Below are positions 10,843 to 21,987 of a stretch of 64,000 nt of DNA, piece by piece; position 1 is the stretch's first letter; each line of letters starts with the position of its first letter. A model generated the notes under the pieces. It ran no database searches and had not been told where the DNA came from. It saw only the letters and a program-made list of their open reading frames with translations. The translations under genes and the position numbers were made by a program. The DNA is from Sporothrix humicola (Eukaryota > Ascomycota > Sordariomycetes > Ophiostomatales > Ophiostomataceae): assembly GCA_021396245.1 (NCBI GenBank), contig WNYE01000086.1, positions 1 to 64,000 on the forward strand, given 5' to 3'.

Positions 10843-12957
10843 CTACGCACAGCAGCTCGCGCCGTTACCGTTCGCCGTTCCGTTCGTCCCGTTAGCACCG
10901 CTCGCTTTGCTCGCGGACTCGTCCGGAATCAGGACGCTCCCGTTCACGGCCTGCGAGCTCGCGGGCACGTCAATGGCCGGGTTGCGCACGAAAAAGTTGG
11001 CGGGGCGCAGGGTGACGCGCAGCATCTCGACAGGCATGACGGGGAAGTCCTCGGCGCGGGGGACGTGGTTGAGGCCGAACTGGAGCCACACCACGGGGTC
11101 GCCAGCCTCGAGAGTGTCGTTGCGGGCCGCCCACGTCCTGACACCGCTGTCCTTGTCGAGCGGGTCGCCGCGGCTCTGGTTGGTCCAGGTGCCGCCGGCG
11201 TAGAGCTCGCCGTCGGCGTAGCGCGTGACGTACACGGGGTGGTCGGCGAACTGGGCGCGCTTGCGGTGATAGGAGTCGGCGTCGGCCAGGATGGGCTGCA
11301 TGGGCGGCAAATGCACCTTGTAGGCGGCGGGCAGGCCATTCACCGGGTGGCGGACGGCCGGGTTGGTGATGTGGACGACGCGGCCGGTGGCGGCGGTGTC
11401 AATGTCGAGGCTCCCAGACGTCTCGAGGGGCGTCGTCGCCACAGTATAGCCGACGCCGTGGGGGTTGAGGACGGGGTCGCGCGGGAGGGCGACGTTGTCC
11501 TGGTAGACGACGGTGTTGCCGTGGCCGGCGACCATGGGGTCGACTCTGAGGGAGAAAAAGTGCTGGTGGTGGCCGGCCAGGACGCCCGGATGCACAACCG
11601 TGCCGAACGGGTGGGCGGTCTTTTCGAGGCCGCGGTCGAGCGGCTGGGTGGACACGATGCCGGTGGCGCGGACCTCGTAGGCGATGTCGCCCGCCAGGTT
11701 AAAGACCCAGGCCAGGATGTACTCGTAGTTGGAGACGGTCAGGATGGTCTGCAGAACCAGCTCGCGCTGGCGGACGACGACGGCGCGGTCCGTCCGGTAG
11801 TTGGTGTGCTTCCAGGCGATGCCGGCGTCCTGCTCGTGGACGCAGATGGCGTTGGGCATGGGGTGCGGGTTGCCGGATGCGTCCGCGACCAGGCCGTCCA
11901 TGTAGTAAATACTGCCCAGGCAGTCGCAGCCGAGCTGCAGGTTGTTGGCCATGATGCCGGCGCCGACGTCGCCCAGATCAAACGCCTGCTTCTTGTGGAA
12001 CGGGTGCCGCGGGTCGGCATAGGGGATGGCCATATCGCTCAGACTCAGCCGGTAGAACAGCGGCTGGCCGTCGTAGTGCACGTCGTACAGCACCATGCCC
12101 TCGCGCTGGTTGAAGCCCACCTTCATGTCCCACTTTTGCCACGTGATGCGGCGGCCCAGCTCGCTGTACGGCGTGACCTGGAACGAGGCGCCCTCGGGCT
12201 GGACGACCCGCAGAGGCTTGAGGTCAGTGCGGGGAGACGGCTGGCACTCGGGAATGTACTCGTTGGGCGGCGCGGGCTGCCACGGCTTGAGGTCGTCGAC
12301 GGTCTTGATGCTGGCGTCGAGGCCGGTGGGCATAATGTCGATGCGCACCACTTCCAAAGAGGCACAGTCGACGACGGGCGAGATGGGCAGCGGGAAGGCA
12401 TAGTGGCAGCTGTCGGGCTCGCTCGCGTTGGCCGGGTCGCGCATGTACATGAAGCACTGCATAACTCTTAAATCGTCCCGGAACAAACCGTTACGCACGC
12501 CGTCCGTGCCGTAGATCCACGGGTCCGACACCAGGACAGCACCCTCGGGCAGCTGCAGTTTGGCCACGGCCGCCAGCACGCCCGGGTCCGACAGCACAAT
12601 CTTCTCAATGGCCACAATCTCCTCGCCGTCGCCGTTGGCGTGCTTGTCCTCGGCCAGGCGAACGTTGCGCTCGAGGGTCCCTGAAGTCAAATTGGCCAGG
12701 GCCTCGTGGAACTTGTGCGTGTTGCGGAGGTAGTAGGCAATGGTAACGCGGCGCGCAATCACAGGGAGCTCGGTGCCCGCCCGCTCGGCGGCCAGGTAGG
12801 GCACCAGCTCGGCCTTGGGCGGCTCCTGCAGCGTGACGACCTTGAACTGGAACAGCGTGCCCTCGGGCCAGGCCTTGCGCACGAGGTCGGTGGCGGCCGT
12901 GATCTCGGCGGCCGTCAGGGGCCCGAGCGGGTGGGTGAGAGGCTTGTCGACGGTCAT
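10843..12957 (-). CDS. Copper-containing primary amine oxidase (TPQ enzyme)
   Basis: 704 residues from the ATG at 12957 (MTVDKPLTHPLGPLTAAEI), the usual start and length for fungal copper amine oxidases. The family oxidatively deaminates primary amines to aldehyde, ammonia and hydrogen peroxide. Hallmarks seen: NYEY at residues 410-413, whose first Tyr (411) is the topaquinone precursor; a catalytic-base Asp in AFDLGDVGAG (Asp327); the copper ligands in HHQHFF (His464 and His466) and in FGLNHVPRAEDFPVMP (His631). The N2/N3-type domains precede the catalytic domain. The frame stays open 50 codons upstream (to 13107), but that part reads like translated CT-rich leader and I exclude it. The tail is Gly/Asn/Thr-rich and ends SCCA, without a PTS1 tripeptide, so peroxisomal targeting is not evident. 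One exon. Confidence 0.93.
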   Translation of the reverse strand: MTVDKPLTHPLGPLTAAEITAATDLVRKAWPEGTLFQFKVVTLQEPPKAELVPYLAAERAGTELPVIARRVTIAYYLRNTHKFHEALANLTSGTLERNVRLAEDKHANGDGEEIVAIEKIVLSDPGVLAAVAKLQLPEGAVLVSDPWIYGTDGVRNGLFRDDLRVMQCFMYMRDPANASEPDSCHYAFPLPISPVVDCASLEVVRIDIMPTGLDASIKTVDDLKPWQPAPPNEYIPECQPSPRTDLKPLRVVQPEGASFQVTPYSELGRRITWQKWDMKVGFNQREGMVLYDVHYDGQPLFYRLSLSDMAIPYADPRHPFHKKQAFDLGDVGAGIMANNLQLGCDCLGSIYYMDGLVADASGNPHPMPNAICVHEQDAGIAWKHTNYRTDRAVVVRQRELVLQTILTVSNYEYILAWVFNLAGDIAYEVRATGIVSTQPLDRGLEKTAHPFGTVVHPGVLAGHHQHFFSLRVDPMVAGHGNTVVYQDNVALPRDPVLNPHGVGYTVATTPLETSGSLDIDTAATGRVVHITNPAVRHPVNGLPAAYKVHLPPMQPILADADSYHRKRAQFADHPVYVTRYADGELYAGGTWTNQSRGDPLDKDSGVRTWAARNDTLEAGDPVVWLQFGLNHVPRAEDFPVMPVEMLRVTLRPANFFVRNPAIDVPASSQAVNGSVLIPDESASKASGANGTNGTANGNGASCCA

Positions 12958-14657
12958 CGTGGGGTGGAGGGGGGGTGTTAGGGGGAAAGGGAGGGGGAGA
13001 AGCGAAGGGGGAAAGACGAAGGAGACTTCGTGGAGAACGACCAGTACGGCAAGACAAGATAAAGGGAAGGAGCCAAGACGAGACAGAGCACGGCAAGATG
13101 GGAACACAGAAACGGGTCACAACGTCGAGCCAGCTGTTTGTGCGCCGTCGCTTCTTATGTATGGGGGGAGGGGAGGGAGACGAGAAGATGGAGGTCGTCT
13201 TTACGTCTTTATCAGTACTTGTTCTTCTCCGTCTTCTCCGTTCTCCATTCTCCATTCTCCATCCAGCGATTACACAAGAACAGACTACGACTTGCCCGCG
13301 ATCGGCAATGTGCCCGCGTGCCAAGACAGGAAAGAGCAAACATGAAGGCGAATGAAGCGACTGTTAGTCTCTTTCTGGTGGACGTCTCGTCCAACCACCA
13401 TTGTTTGCGCCGTTCACTTGGTGCGCTCTTCGTCGCCCTGGCGTTTTTCTTATCTCCAATGCCCCACGTTCGTTTTGGTGGGTTTGATGGCTTTTGTCGT
13501 CTGGACATGCCCAAAATGGTTAGTGGGTCAGCGGAAGTGGGTGTAGTGGGTGTAGTGGATTGCAGTGGACGTTAGTGATGTTGGCGGTTTTTACAGCGGT
13601 CTCCAGAGTTTTGGCATTCTTTTTTTGGTTTTTCTTCTTCACTTTGTCCTCCTGTCAACTTACTTTCACTCTCATGATAACTTTTATCTTCCCCTCGAAT
13701 GCACTCCACGTCGATCGTTTTCTTTTTCTTGTTTAGGAAGGCAAGTGGAGAGAGGGAAATCTGTGCTGGGCATCCCACTGTATCTCGACCTTGCCCGCAA
13801 AGTGTATCACGGCAGCTGCCGCACAATGTCTTGTCCTTCTTGTCGACGGCCCTTCGTTTTGCCTTTCCTCTTTTGTCGTCGACAACGAAATGTGTATCAG
13901 AATGATTTCCACGAAGAAGACGTTATGTCCCTCCTCTCTCTGATGATCTGATGCAACCCTCCCCGCGTTATCTTTCCGCTGTCGCCGACACTCGACACTC
14001 CTCCGGTTCCGTAATCAGTTCCGAAGTTATCGAGGTGATGGATTTAAGAATGTTATCAAGATTGGGAACAGTTGAAAGGAAGCCCAAACGAGATAATGGC
14101 TTTTCTTTCTGGATGTAACTTCTCTCCCGCACACTCTTGTCTTTATTCTTTGTTTCCGTTCTTCTTAGGACCGCAAACTCCAAAGCATGCCGCGGCTATC
14201 CGGCCGGGACCCATAACGGTGACTGTTAGCGTGTAAGTCGGCGACTCTGCTTTAAGATTTTGGCAATTGACATCACAAGTGAATACGGGGGCGTAGAAAA
14301 GAACTCTGTTAACCTTTTTATGTAAGTGTTTTCTTCATATTTTTATTGTTATGTCATATTCTGCCTTCTCCCTTCGCACTGTTTTCATTTCTCCTGAATA
14401 GGCAATAACTTTCGTGGGAATATGATGTAAGAGGACCTCGGTGACATTACTTTTTGTAAATGAAAATTGAAAAATAAAAGTTGAGGGGAAAAAAGTTTCA
14501 GAATTCAAAAAAATTGTAGAGATTTTCCAATGCGTTTTATTATATTGTAAAAAAATATCTCATTTCAAAACATTTTAATTGTCCACATTATTTCAATAGG
14601 AACCGCCTTGTTCGTTTAGTAATATCTCTTCTGCGCAGATGATCAGTCTCCCACCAC
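12958..14657. other. Intergenic region between amine oxidase and the large Zn2Cys6 gene
   Basis: Contains the amine oxidase leader (purine-rich on +), a ttctcca tandem near 13240-13262, a gtgggtgta duplication near 13540-13558, and an AT-rich 3' region (14320-14600) next to the regulator's stop. No convincing coding frame. Confidence 0.55.
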
Positions 14658-17600
14658 CTAATACGCAGAGAAGCCGCTCAGCAGGTCGTGGATGTCCATG
14701 GGCAGGTCGAGTCCTCGCCACTCGAAGCCGTTGCTCCCTCCTCCACCGCCCTGCTGCTGCTGCATGTCGTCCATACCGAGGTCGGGCTCAAAGAGGGCAG
14801 GACTGATCATCGACAGCGGGACGTCGAGGTCGCTATTGTCGACAACGAAACTGTCGCGGGTGTGATTATGCTGGGCGGCAGCATTGTTCCTCGACATTTG
14901 CATAAACGTGAGGAGCGCCTGAGCTTGGGCAGCGTCGACGCCATTTGTTGTTGCTCCCGGCGTCGGTGCCGGCTCGTAGCCGTTGGCGTGGGCGGCTGTG
15001 GACGCACTATGGTGATGCCCAGGAGAGTCGAACTTGAAGTAGTTGAGGGCAGAGGGTGGCCGGCGGGGGCGGGCAGCAGCGACGGCAGCTGACGTTGTTG
15101 ACGATTCCCCGAAAGGAACGGCAGTCGGGCTGATGTGGCTGGCACTGTTGGAGCCACTGCCGCCACCACCGCCATTTCCGGCGCTGGTAATAATGTCGCC
15201 GTCGATAAATGTCGAGGACGCACCTGTCGGGTCGCTGTAGGTGGAGAGGGGTGCCGGTGGTGCCTGCTGTGAAGGAACGGCCATGCTTGGATGTTGGAGG
15301 CTGGGATGGGCCAGGGCAAGTGCCATCTGCTGTTGGGCTTGCGTCACAGTCTGTGTCTGTTGAGTGACTGTCTGGGACTGGGCCTGCTGCACTGCCGTCG
15401 ACGCCGGCGACAGCTGCGGCTGGCTGTTGCTGCGAGTCCATGATGTGTACTGACGGTCGTCGGCGGAGGTGGGTACAGGAGCGGAGACGGAAGCACGACT
15501 GGTCTGTGTTCTGGCCGTCCCGTTGACACGCGTGGGCTTTTCTTTCTCTTTGGTCGCCCTGGTCCTCTTCTTCTTGCGTTGCTGATCATCCTCACGACTG
15601 ACACTGCGGTCCCTCTTGTTGGTCGCCTCGATCTCTTCCTCTTCAACCTCCTCGCCGTCGTTGTCGTCCTCACTCTGCCCGCCCTGGTCACCCTCCAGCT
15701 GAGTCTCCAGCGCCTCCAGGTTCTGCTCCATGGCGGTGCGGGCATTCCAGAATGCAGCACAGCGTTTGTAGGTCAGGTACAGCACGTCAAACCGAGACTT
15801 GATCAGTGTCTGCTGTGAGGCCATACTGGGGTTTGCCCTGTCGGCGCCTCTGGGAGCGGCCACATGTCGTCTGACCAACTGGACCGCCGCTGCCAACCAT
15901 AGCGTGCTCAGCAAAAAAGGATTGATGTGCTGAATGTGTTCTTGGCAGCTGCGGTTGACAATGGTCAGGATGTTGTCGGCGGCTTCAAAGTAGGGGAGGA
16001 CGGCAGGGTTGTTGAGGGGATGCCGGGCGGAGGTTGTCGGGGATGATGTGAGGGACGATGAGGACGAGGACAGGCGGAAGTGTTGAGCGTGCGACCCAAA
16101 CAGCTCGTAGCGGTGGATCATTAACCGGGTCAGCTGGGTCATGACGTAGATGTTGTAGATACCGCAGTGGAGTTGGCGTTGAGAAGTGACAGGAGTGGTT
16201 GACGACGACGAGAAGAGGTTGTAGGCCGACTGAGGCTCGCCTTCACCAAACCCCAGGAACTGGTTTCGATACTGGAGATGGACCGGCAACGCCAGAACAA
16301 AACACTGGACACAGTTGGCCAGGATCTCGAGTTTCTGGCGCGCCTCTTCCACAGGAGAAGGGCCTGGTGGACTGGCCCGCCGCTTGGGGGACGCTGAGGC
16401 CGATTTTGCAGTCGTCGATGAGGTGGCAGTCTCCTCATGGAAGGGCACGCCACGCGGACTGGAAATGATGCGGGCATCTTTCATCAGCGAGTTGATGACT
16501 AGGAACCACGCCTTGGGCGAATGGTTGCCCGACGACTGCAGGGCCTTCCACCGCCGCACCGGGTCCAGCTCCATGAAGCAGCTTCGTCGGCGCCGCCACT
16601 CTTGGGCTTCTTTTGTCCTCGCTTCGCTCGCATCGCGGGTGTTTTTGTCGCCGTTGGCTTCACTTCCAGCGTTCGCTCCGCTCACATTGCTCGCACTCGC
16701 TGCAAACCAGTCCTTGTCGTCGACGGGCAGCAAGGTCTCCATCTGCGTCCAGTCCACTGCTGTTGGCGTTCTCCGGATCGTGCTCGCAAACACGTCCATC
16801 TCCCAAATGGCCCACCAAGCCCGTCGTTTCTCTTCTGCGTCCCTCCAAGACAGCGACGTAGTTGAGGCTGTTGACGTTTTCGCGTCTATAAGATGCAAGT
16901 TCATCTCGTACGCCAAGCGGACACACATTCCCAGGGACCGCCATGCCCTTCCATGAACGCCCCGTGTCAGCTCGCAGTGCGTGCAGATAATACAGGCCTG
17001 CAGAATCACAAGAGTGGGCGGATCATCACCACACTCATCGAGAGCGCGCTCAATCAGCCGGCGGGCCATGTCAAGAAAGTGTTCTGGGGATGGGAGTGCT
17101 GGTTGTGGAGGCGGCGGTGGGGGCATCGTCGTTGAAGAAGTTGCTGCCGGAATTGGCGTCCCCGGCATGGCCACCAGCATGGGGTCGATGTGGTCCGTAG
17201 TGTCCGGCTGCACGGATGGTTGAAACTGTGCTGGTGGTTGTTGAGAGGCGGCTGAGGACGGTTCAGTCTGAAACCTGACGGCATACCCCATCATGGCCGT
17301 CAAAAGGGCAAACAGCTGCACTGGAGACGCAATGTTGGCCAGCTTGTCGGCAAACGACGGCTCATGGAACAGGTTGATGGCGACCATGTTGGCAAAGTAG
17401 CCCTGGATGGAAGCGCGGAGCATTGATTCAGACACGCCCAGGGCACTGCATGCTTGCTGGACAAGACTGAGGGCTTGAGGCGAGGCCACAGATGGCGATG
17501 GACCATTTTGAGGGCCGTTCTCGGAAGGACGAGCGTCATCACCCTCACCACCATGCTCGCCGTCTTTTTCTGGAGTTGACGCCTCGTGAGATGGGTGCAG

Positions 17601-18444
17601 GATAAAGGAGAGATCATTAATGTTGAGCCGTGAATTGCGCCGCCTCTGGGTCCACTCGTCGTTCGTGCCTATGGTACCGTTTGCTGTGTTGCCTGGCGAT
17701 GACGTGCCAGTCCTTTTCTCCGTCCTCTCCGTTCGTTCTGCCCTCTCCGTCGTCTTCTCAGTTTGTGCTGGCGCTTGCCTTTTGCTCGACTCTCGTCTTG
17801 TTGGTCGTGCCTGCTCCTCCTCATCTTCGTCGTCGTCTTCAAAGACGCTCTCAAAGACACTCTCAAACGCCTCGCCACGGCTGCGACGAACACGCGGGCG
17901 AGCAGCTGCAGCACCGTTTGTGCTGGTCCCGTTGGTTGTCGCCCCGTTCGTGCCCTCCGCGTCTGAGGCTGACGACCCGGGCGACCGTGACGACCTTTTC
18001 TCCCGGCCGGCCGTGTTACGTGCCGTACTTGCGGTGCTTTTGCTTGTGCTTGTGGTCTCCGTCCCCTCCCTGTCCCTGTACCGTCTCTTGTGTCTTTGCA
18101 GGGAGCCTACACGCGTCAGTATTCATTGTATCACCGCCGTGGATGCTTGTCCGCCGCTACGAGCTCACCAATCTTTGGCCCCGGCTTCTTGGGCTTGAGC
18201 GGGTACTCGCAGACCTGGTTCGTCTGGATGCACACCTGGCAATGCGGCAGTGTCCTGTCGCACTTGACCTTGCGTCTGGGAGGTGGTGGGCAGATATATT
18301 AGTAAGTGTTCAACAAGAGTGAATGCTCACACCAGGAACGTACCTTCTGCACAGTTGACAGGCAATCTCGGCAATGGTGCGAGGTCTGGCCGTGGTTGAA
18401 GACGGCGATGTCGAGGCAGCGGCCTCTTCTGATTCTGCCCACAT
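14658..18444 (-). CDS. Large Zn2Cys6 fungal-specific transcription factor, three exons
   Basis: Joined model: exon 1 18344-18444, exon 2 18169-18275, exon 3 14658-18106; introns of 68 nt (GTACGT...CCCAG, branch TACTAAT) and 62 nt (GTGAGC...GTGTAG). The product is 1218 residues. An in-frame TGA lies 21 nt before the ATG. Splicing joins ACQLC to RRRKVKCD and creates C29-X2-C32-X6-C39-X6-C46-X2-C49-X6-C56, a complete binuclear zinc cluster, followed by a basic KPKKPGPKIG linker. After an acidic Ser-rich region comes the fungal middle homology domain (about residues 410-540: FLDMARRLIERALDECGDD, then RRAWWAIWEMDVFASTIRR). Further on lie an EEVEEEEIEA acidic patch, a basic RKKKRTRATKEKEK patch (possible NLS) and a Gln/Ser-rich tail that may be the activation domain. 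DNA-binding nuclear regulator; target genes unknown. The neighbouring amine oxidase and FAH-family genes are possible but unproven targets. Confidence 0.88.
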
Positions 18445-19940
18445 TGTGGGTGTTTGCTGTCAGAATGCCTTTGTTGTCGTCAGCTTCACCGAGATCAGTG
18501 TCGTGTTGTGTAACTGTCGCCACTCTCGATCGCGAGTGTGGACGGTTGTGGACGTCAATGCTTAGGAATGATTATGGATGATTATGGATGATTATGGATT
18601 CTTTGCAAATGATGATGAATGAGGAAAAGGGGAGCTCAAGAAAATCACAAAATAAAAAGACAAGAGTGGAAAAAAGGATGGAGACTGGGGATCGTCAAAA
18701 AGAGGCAAGAGCGATCGCAGGCAAGAACGCAAAATCCAAAAGAGGAAGGGGCGTATCAAAGGTACTTTGGCAGTTGACAAAATATTCACACACATCAGTC
18801 ACCTCGGAAAAGGAAGCCCTGGTTGCTTGGTCTCATGCCTTCTCCAACTTGTCACTTTTACTACATCTACACATGCTATTCCCAGTTTCGTACAAAGTAC
18901 AAGTGTTCTCCCCAGACTACGAGATGGCAAAGATACAGGAGAAGAGAGGTAGGGCGGTAGGGCAATGACGGAGCCGCTGATGCAGCTAATGTGGAGACAA
19001 TTTGGGGTAGAAAAGAAGGAATCTGGAGGTGAAGGATCGAGAGCATAGGAAGAAAAGAAAGAAAAGACAGACAAAAGAAGAGATGACATCCCCTGGTTAT
19101 CCCCAGGTCCGCTCTCCACAACCCCAGGTCGATAAGAGAAGGATGAGAAATAAGAACGCGGGGATTTCCACACAATCATATGGCCTATCGCAACAAGACA
19201 AATCCACATGACAGGACAGTAAGAAAACAAGACGAGAGATTCTGGGGAAGATAAGCGGACAGTTATCCGTCCTTGAAAGGCGATCAACGACGAACACAAT
19301 GAAGGCGACTTACAGCGGTGGCACCTGGATTTAGCGCGGCTCACAACTGGTCCAGGGCACAACAAAGCCTGCCACTAACACCAGCTAATGCTACCCCACC
19401 TCTGCTCGGCCCAACTTCGTGGGGTTTTCTGTGAGGGAGAGCAAAGACGATCGTCTGGGACAGACCCAACACCTCGGAGAATTGATCCGAAGATGGTGCG
19501 TGAACAATCAGAGGCGAGGGATTGGATTGGGAGCAAGTGAGTAGGCGAGCATGCGACTCTGTGCAGTGTTGTCTTGTTTCCAAGGTTGGCTTTTGATTTG
19601 GCGCATGGTTTCGCTCTGACTCGTGAAATGGAAAAAGGAGCAAGTCGAGAAGATTCTTGGCGAATGATTTGAAAAAGAGAGAAGATTGACAAACACCAAG
19701 ACTGCGGGGAACGGCTGTCGACGGGTCAATGGTTCAACGGCTCGATGCCAGCGAAGTCGGCCATCACCACTGACACCGACACTGACTGGTGTTCACTTGC
19801 CACCGTTGACTTTGACGTTGCATTGCTGACGTTTGTTGACATTGATTCACTCACATTGTCGACGTCGACTGTTGTAAACCCTTTTATTCTATGTAAACTC
19901 AAGTAGAAAACAATTGTCTCTTCCTGTCTCTCTGCACCGC
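18445..19940. other. Promoter-side spacer of the large regulator
   Basis: No supported gene. It holds the attatggatg triplication at 18571-18600 and mixed purine-rich sequence. Nothing else distinctive was seen. Confidence 0.5.
18571..18600. repeat. 10-bp direct repeat, three copies
   Basis: Three adjacent copies of attatggatg (the last ends in t), about 130 bp upstream of the large Zn2Cys6 gene's start. Could be a simple minisatellite or a cluster of binding sites. Confidence 0.6.
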
Positions 19941-20804
19941 CTACTCGTAATACACCTTGTTGATCAGGGTGCCAATCTCGGCAATCTCGACGCGCATGTC
20001 GTCGTCGTGCTTGAGCGACAGCTTGGGCGTCCGCATCGCGCCGATGCCGGGGCCCGTGCCCGTCATGATGATCGTGCCGCGCTCCAGCGTCGTGCCTTGG
20101 GAGAGGAACGAAATCGTGGTCGGAATGTCGAAAATCATCTCGCCCGTGTTGCTGTTCTGCACGACCTCGCCGTTGAGGATGGCCTTGATGCTGAGGTTGT
20201 GGGGGTCGGACAGGGCACTGCCCGCGACCAAAACCGGCCCAATAGGACACGACGCGTCCAGGCCTTTGCTGAAGCACCACTGCGAGTTCTTGAACTGCTG
20301 CGCGCGCGCGCTGACGTCGTTGCTGGCCGTGTACCCGAGGACGTATTCGAGCGCCTTCTCCTTGGGAATGTCGCGGCCGGTCTTGCCAATGACGAGCGAC
20401 AGCTCCGCCTCGTAGTCGCTGGTGCCGTCCTGGGCGATCTTGGGAATGTTGACGGCGGCGGGCGCGGGGCCGGCGAGCGCTGTCCGGGGCTTGATGAAGA
20501 GCACGGGCGTGTCGGGGATGGGCATGTTGGCCTCGCGGGCGTGGTCGCGGTAGTTGAGGCCCATGCAGCGGATGATGGGGACTTGGTCGATGCGGAGGGG
20601 ACTGAGGAGCGTGCCAATTGTCAGGACGCGGTCCGTGACCTCTCCCTCAAACACGTCGCCCTCGACAACCTTGGCCTTGACGGTCTCGCCCTTTTCGAGC
20701 GCCAGCCCGAGATCGGGAACGGTGGCCGCGTCGATCTGGCCCAGGTGCTCCTGGCCGTCCTCGGCGGCAATGAACCGTACAAGATGTGTCCAGTTGGGGG
20801 CCAT
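19941..20804 (-). CDS. Fumarylacetoacetate hydrolase (FAH) family protein
   Basis: 287 residues, one exon, full family length. Members cleave C-C bonds of beta-diketo acids or act as decarboxylases or hydratase-like enzymes, using a divalent metal. Seen: the N-terminal cap (MAPNWTHLVRFIAAEDGQEH), then IIRCMGLNYRDHAREANMP, FIKPRTALAGP, the metal-binding acidic motif DYEAELSLVIG (Asp130, Glu132, Glu134), GYTASNDVSARAQQ, and the C-terminal half with IFDIPTTISFLSQGTTLERG and IMTGTGPGIGAM. The architecture is that of the short FAHD-like fungal enzymes, not the larger true fumarylacetoacetase of tyrosine breakdown. Substrate cannot be read from sequence. It is followed, in the same orientation, by an SDR gene, which hints at a small catabolic neighbourhood. 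Confidence 0.92.
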   Translation of the reverse strand: MAPNWTHLVRFIAAEDGQEHLGQIDAATVPDLGLALEKGETVKAKVVEGDVFEGEVTDRVLTIGTLLSPLRIDQVPIIRCMGLNYRDHAREANMPIPDTPVLFIKPRTALAGPAPAAVNIPKIAQDGTSDYEAELSLVIGKTGRDIPKEKALEYVLGYTASNDVSARAQQFKNSQWCFSKGLDASCPIGPVLVAGSALSDPHNLSIKAILNGEVVQNSNTGEMIFDIPTTISFLSQGTTLERGTIIMTGTGPGIGAMRTPKLSLKHDDDMRVEIAEIGTLINKVYYE

Positions 20805-21987
20805 TGTGTCTGTGTGGTGGAGGTGTGAAGAGGTGTGTTGTGTAGAAGGTGTTGATATGTTGATGTTGTTGGAGCTGGAGAGTCAATGAGGGGTAGAACA
20901 AATAAAGTTGAAGAATCTGGGGATAGCTCCTTTTTGTTTGTTTTCTTTTGTTAAGACCCTCGATAAAATGACGTGCGTGGGGTTGGGATGGGGATAGGGA
21001 GGGAGATGCGGGACCTGGATATACGGAAATCGGAGATGCACGATTGGGGTGAGGGAGGGTGAGCGAGTGAGAGCGTCAGAAGGGAAGAAGGTAAGAAAAG
21101 AGAGGAAAGAAACGGGTGCGGACGAATTTCGGAAAACGGGATTGGCTGGCTTTTCTTTGCTTTATTTTACTCGTTATTCCAGTATCTTGTAATGCTTGGG
21201 TAGTGTGTTTGGTAATGGATCCGATCGTGAAGGGGGAGGGGCTGTTGTGCCGCCTATAAGTGGGAGGGAAGAAACGAGTTTACGAGGTGAGAAGACGACG
21301 AAAAAGAAGCCAAGCAAAACGAAAAGAGGACAAGAGAATCAGACGCAGAGAAACGTGATACAAAGTGAGGAGATGTGTGACAAGACGTGAGATAAGACAG
21401 AAGGTGAGACTGAGAAACGATCACAGGAAAGACTGAAGAGACAGTAAATTCAAGAAAACGGATGGAATCAACAACACACACAGTTTACGTGATCTCGGCA
21501 GATGCTGGGGACAGAGTTTAGCCGTTGAGGTGTTGTGTGTCTTTGTCGGTGTTAGTGGGGGCCTAAAGCGGCTGGATTGACCAGTGAGCGGCGAGTTAGG
21601 CGGGATGGTGCCTGCACGGGAGGAACAAGGAGCAAACGTGAGTGAGAGCGGGAGGAGCAAAAAGAAGAAATTGGGGTCGCAGAGAAGGAAGGAAAAGAAA
21701 CCCGAGGAAAACAAAGTGATGACGAACCAATAAATAATATCGACGGAGAAAACAAGGGAAAAGTAAAACGAATGAACCGCATATCCGGGTCAACAGTCAC
21801 CGAGGAAAGCGAAGAAAAAAGACGTGACGAAACACTGTACACTGGCTGCATCGGCAGGTCTGGCCCGATGGCGTGGCGCCGAGCTCGGGATGTGGGGTCA
21901 ACAATTCGCAATGAACAAAACAGACAAAACATCACAAACAAAATATATTTCAATACGAGTATGTACATCTGCCTGCTACGCACCCTC
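20805..21987. other. Intergenic region between FAH and SDR genes
   Basis: 1.2 kb, mainly purine-rich on the + strand (leader of the FAH gene near 20805-20900). Frames present are Phe/Ser/Leu-rich translations of biased sequence on the minus strand. No gene supported. Confidence 0.5.

Noticed and set aside
10834..12471. 545-codon open frame on the + strand
   Set aside because: It lies entirely opposite the copper amine oxidase, whose motifs are complete. The frame is a by-product of GC-rich third positions.
12958..13107. 50-residue N-terminal extension of the amine oxidase that resembles a signal peptide
   Set aside because: The stretch is translated polypyrimidine leader. Homologous enzymes begin near MTVDKPL, and the hydrophobicity comes from CT bias.
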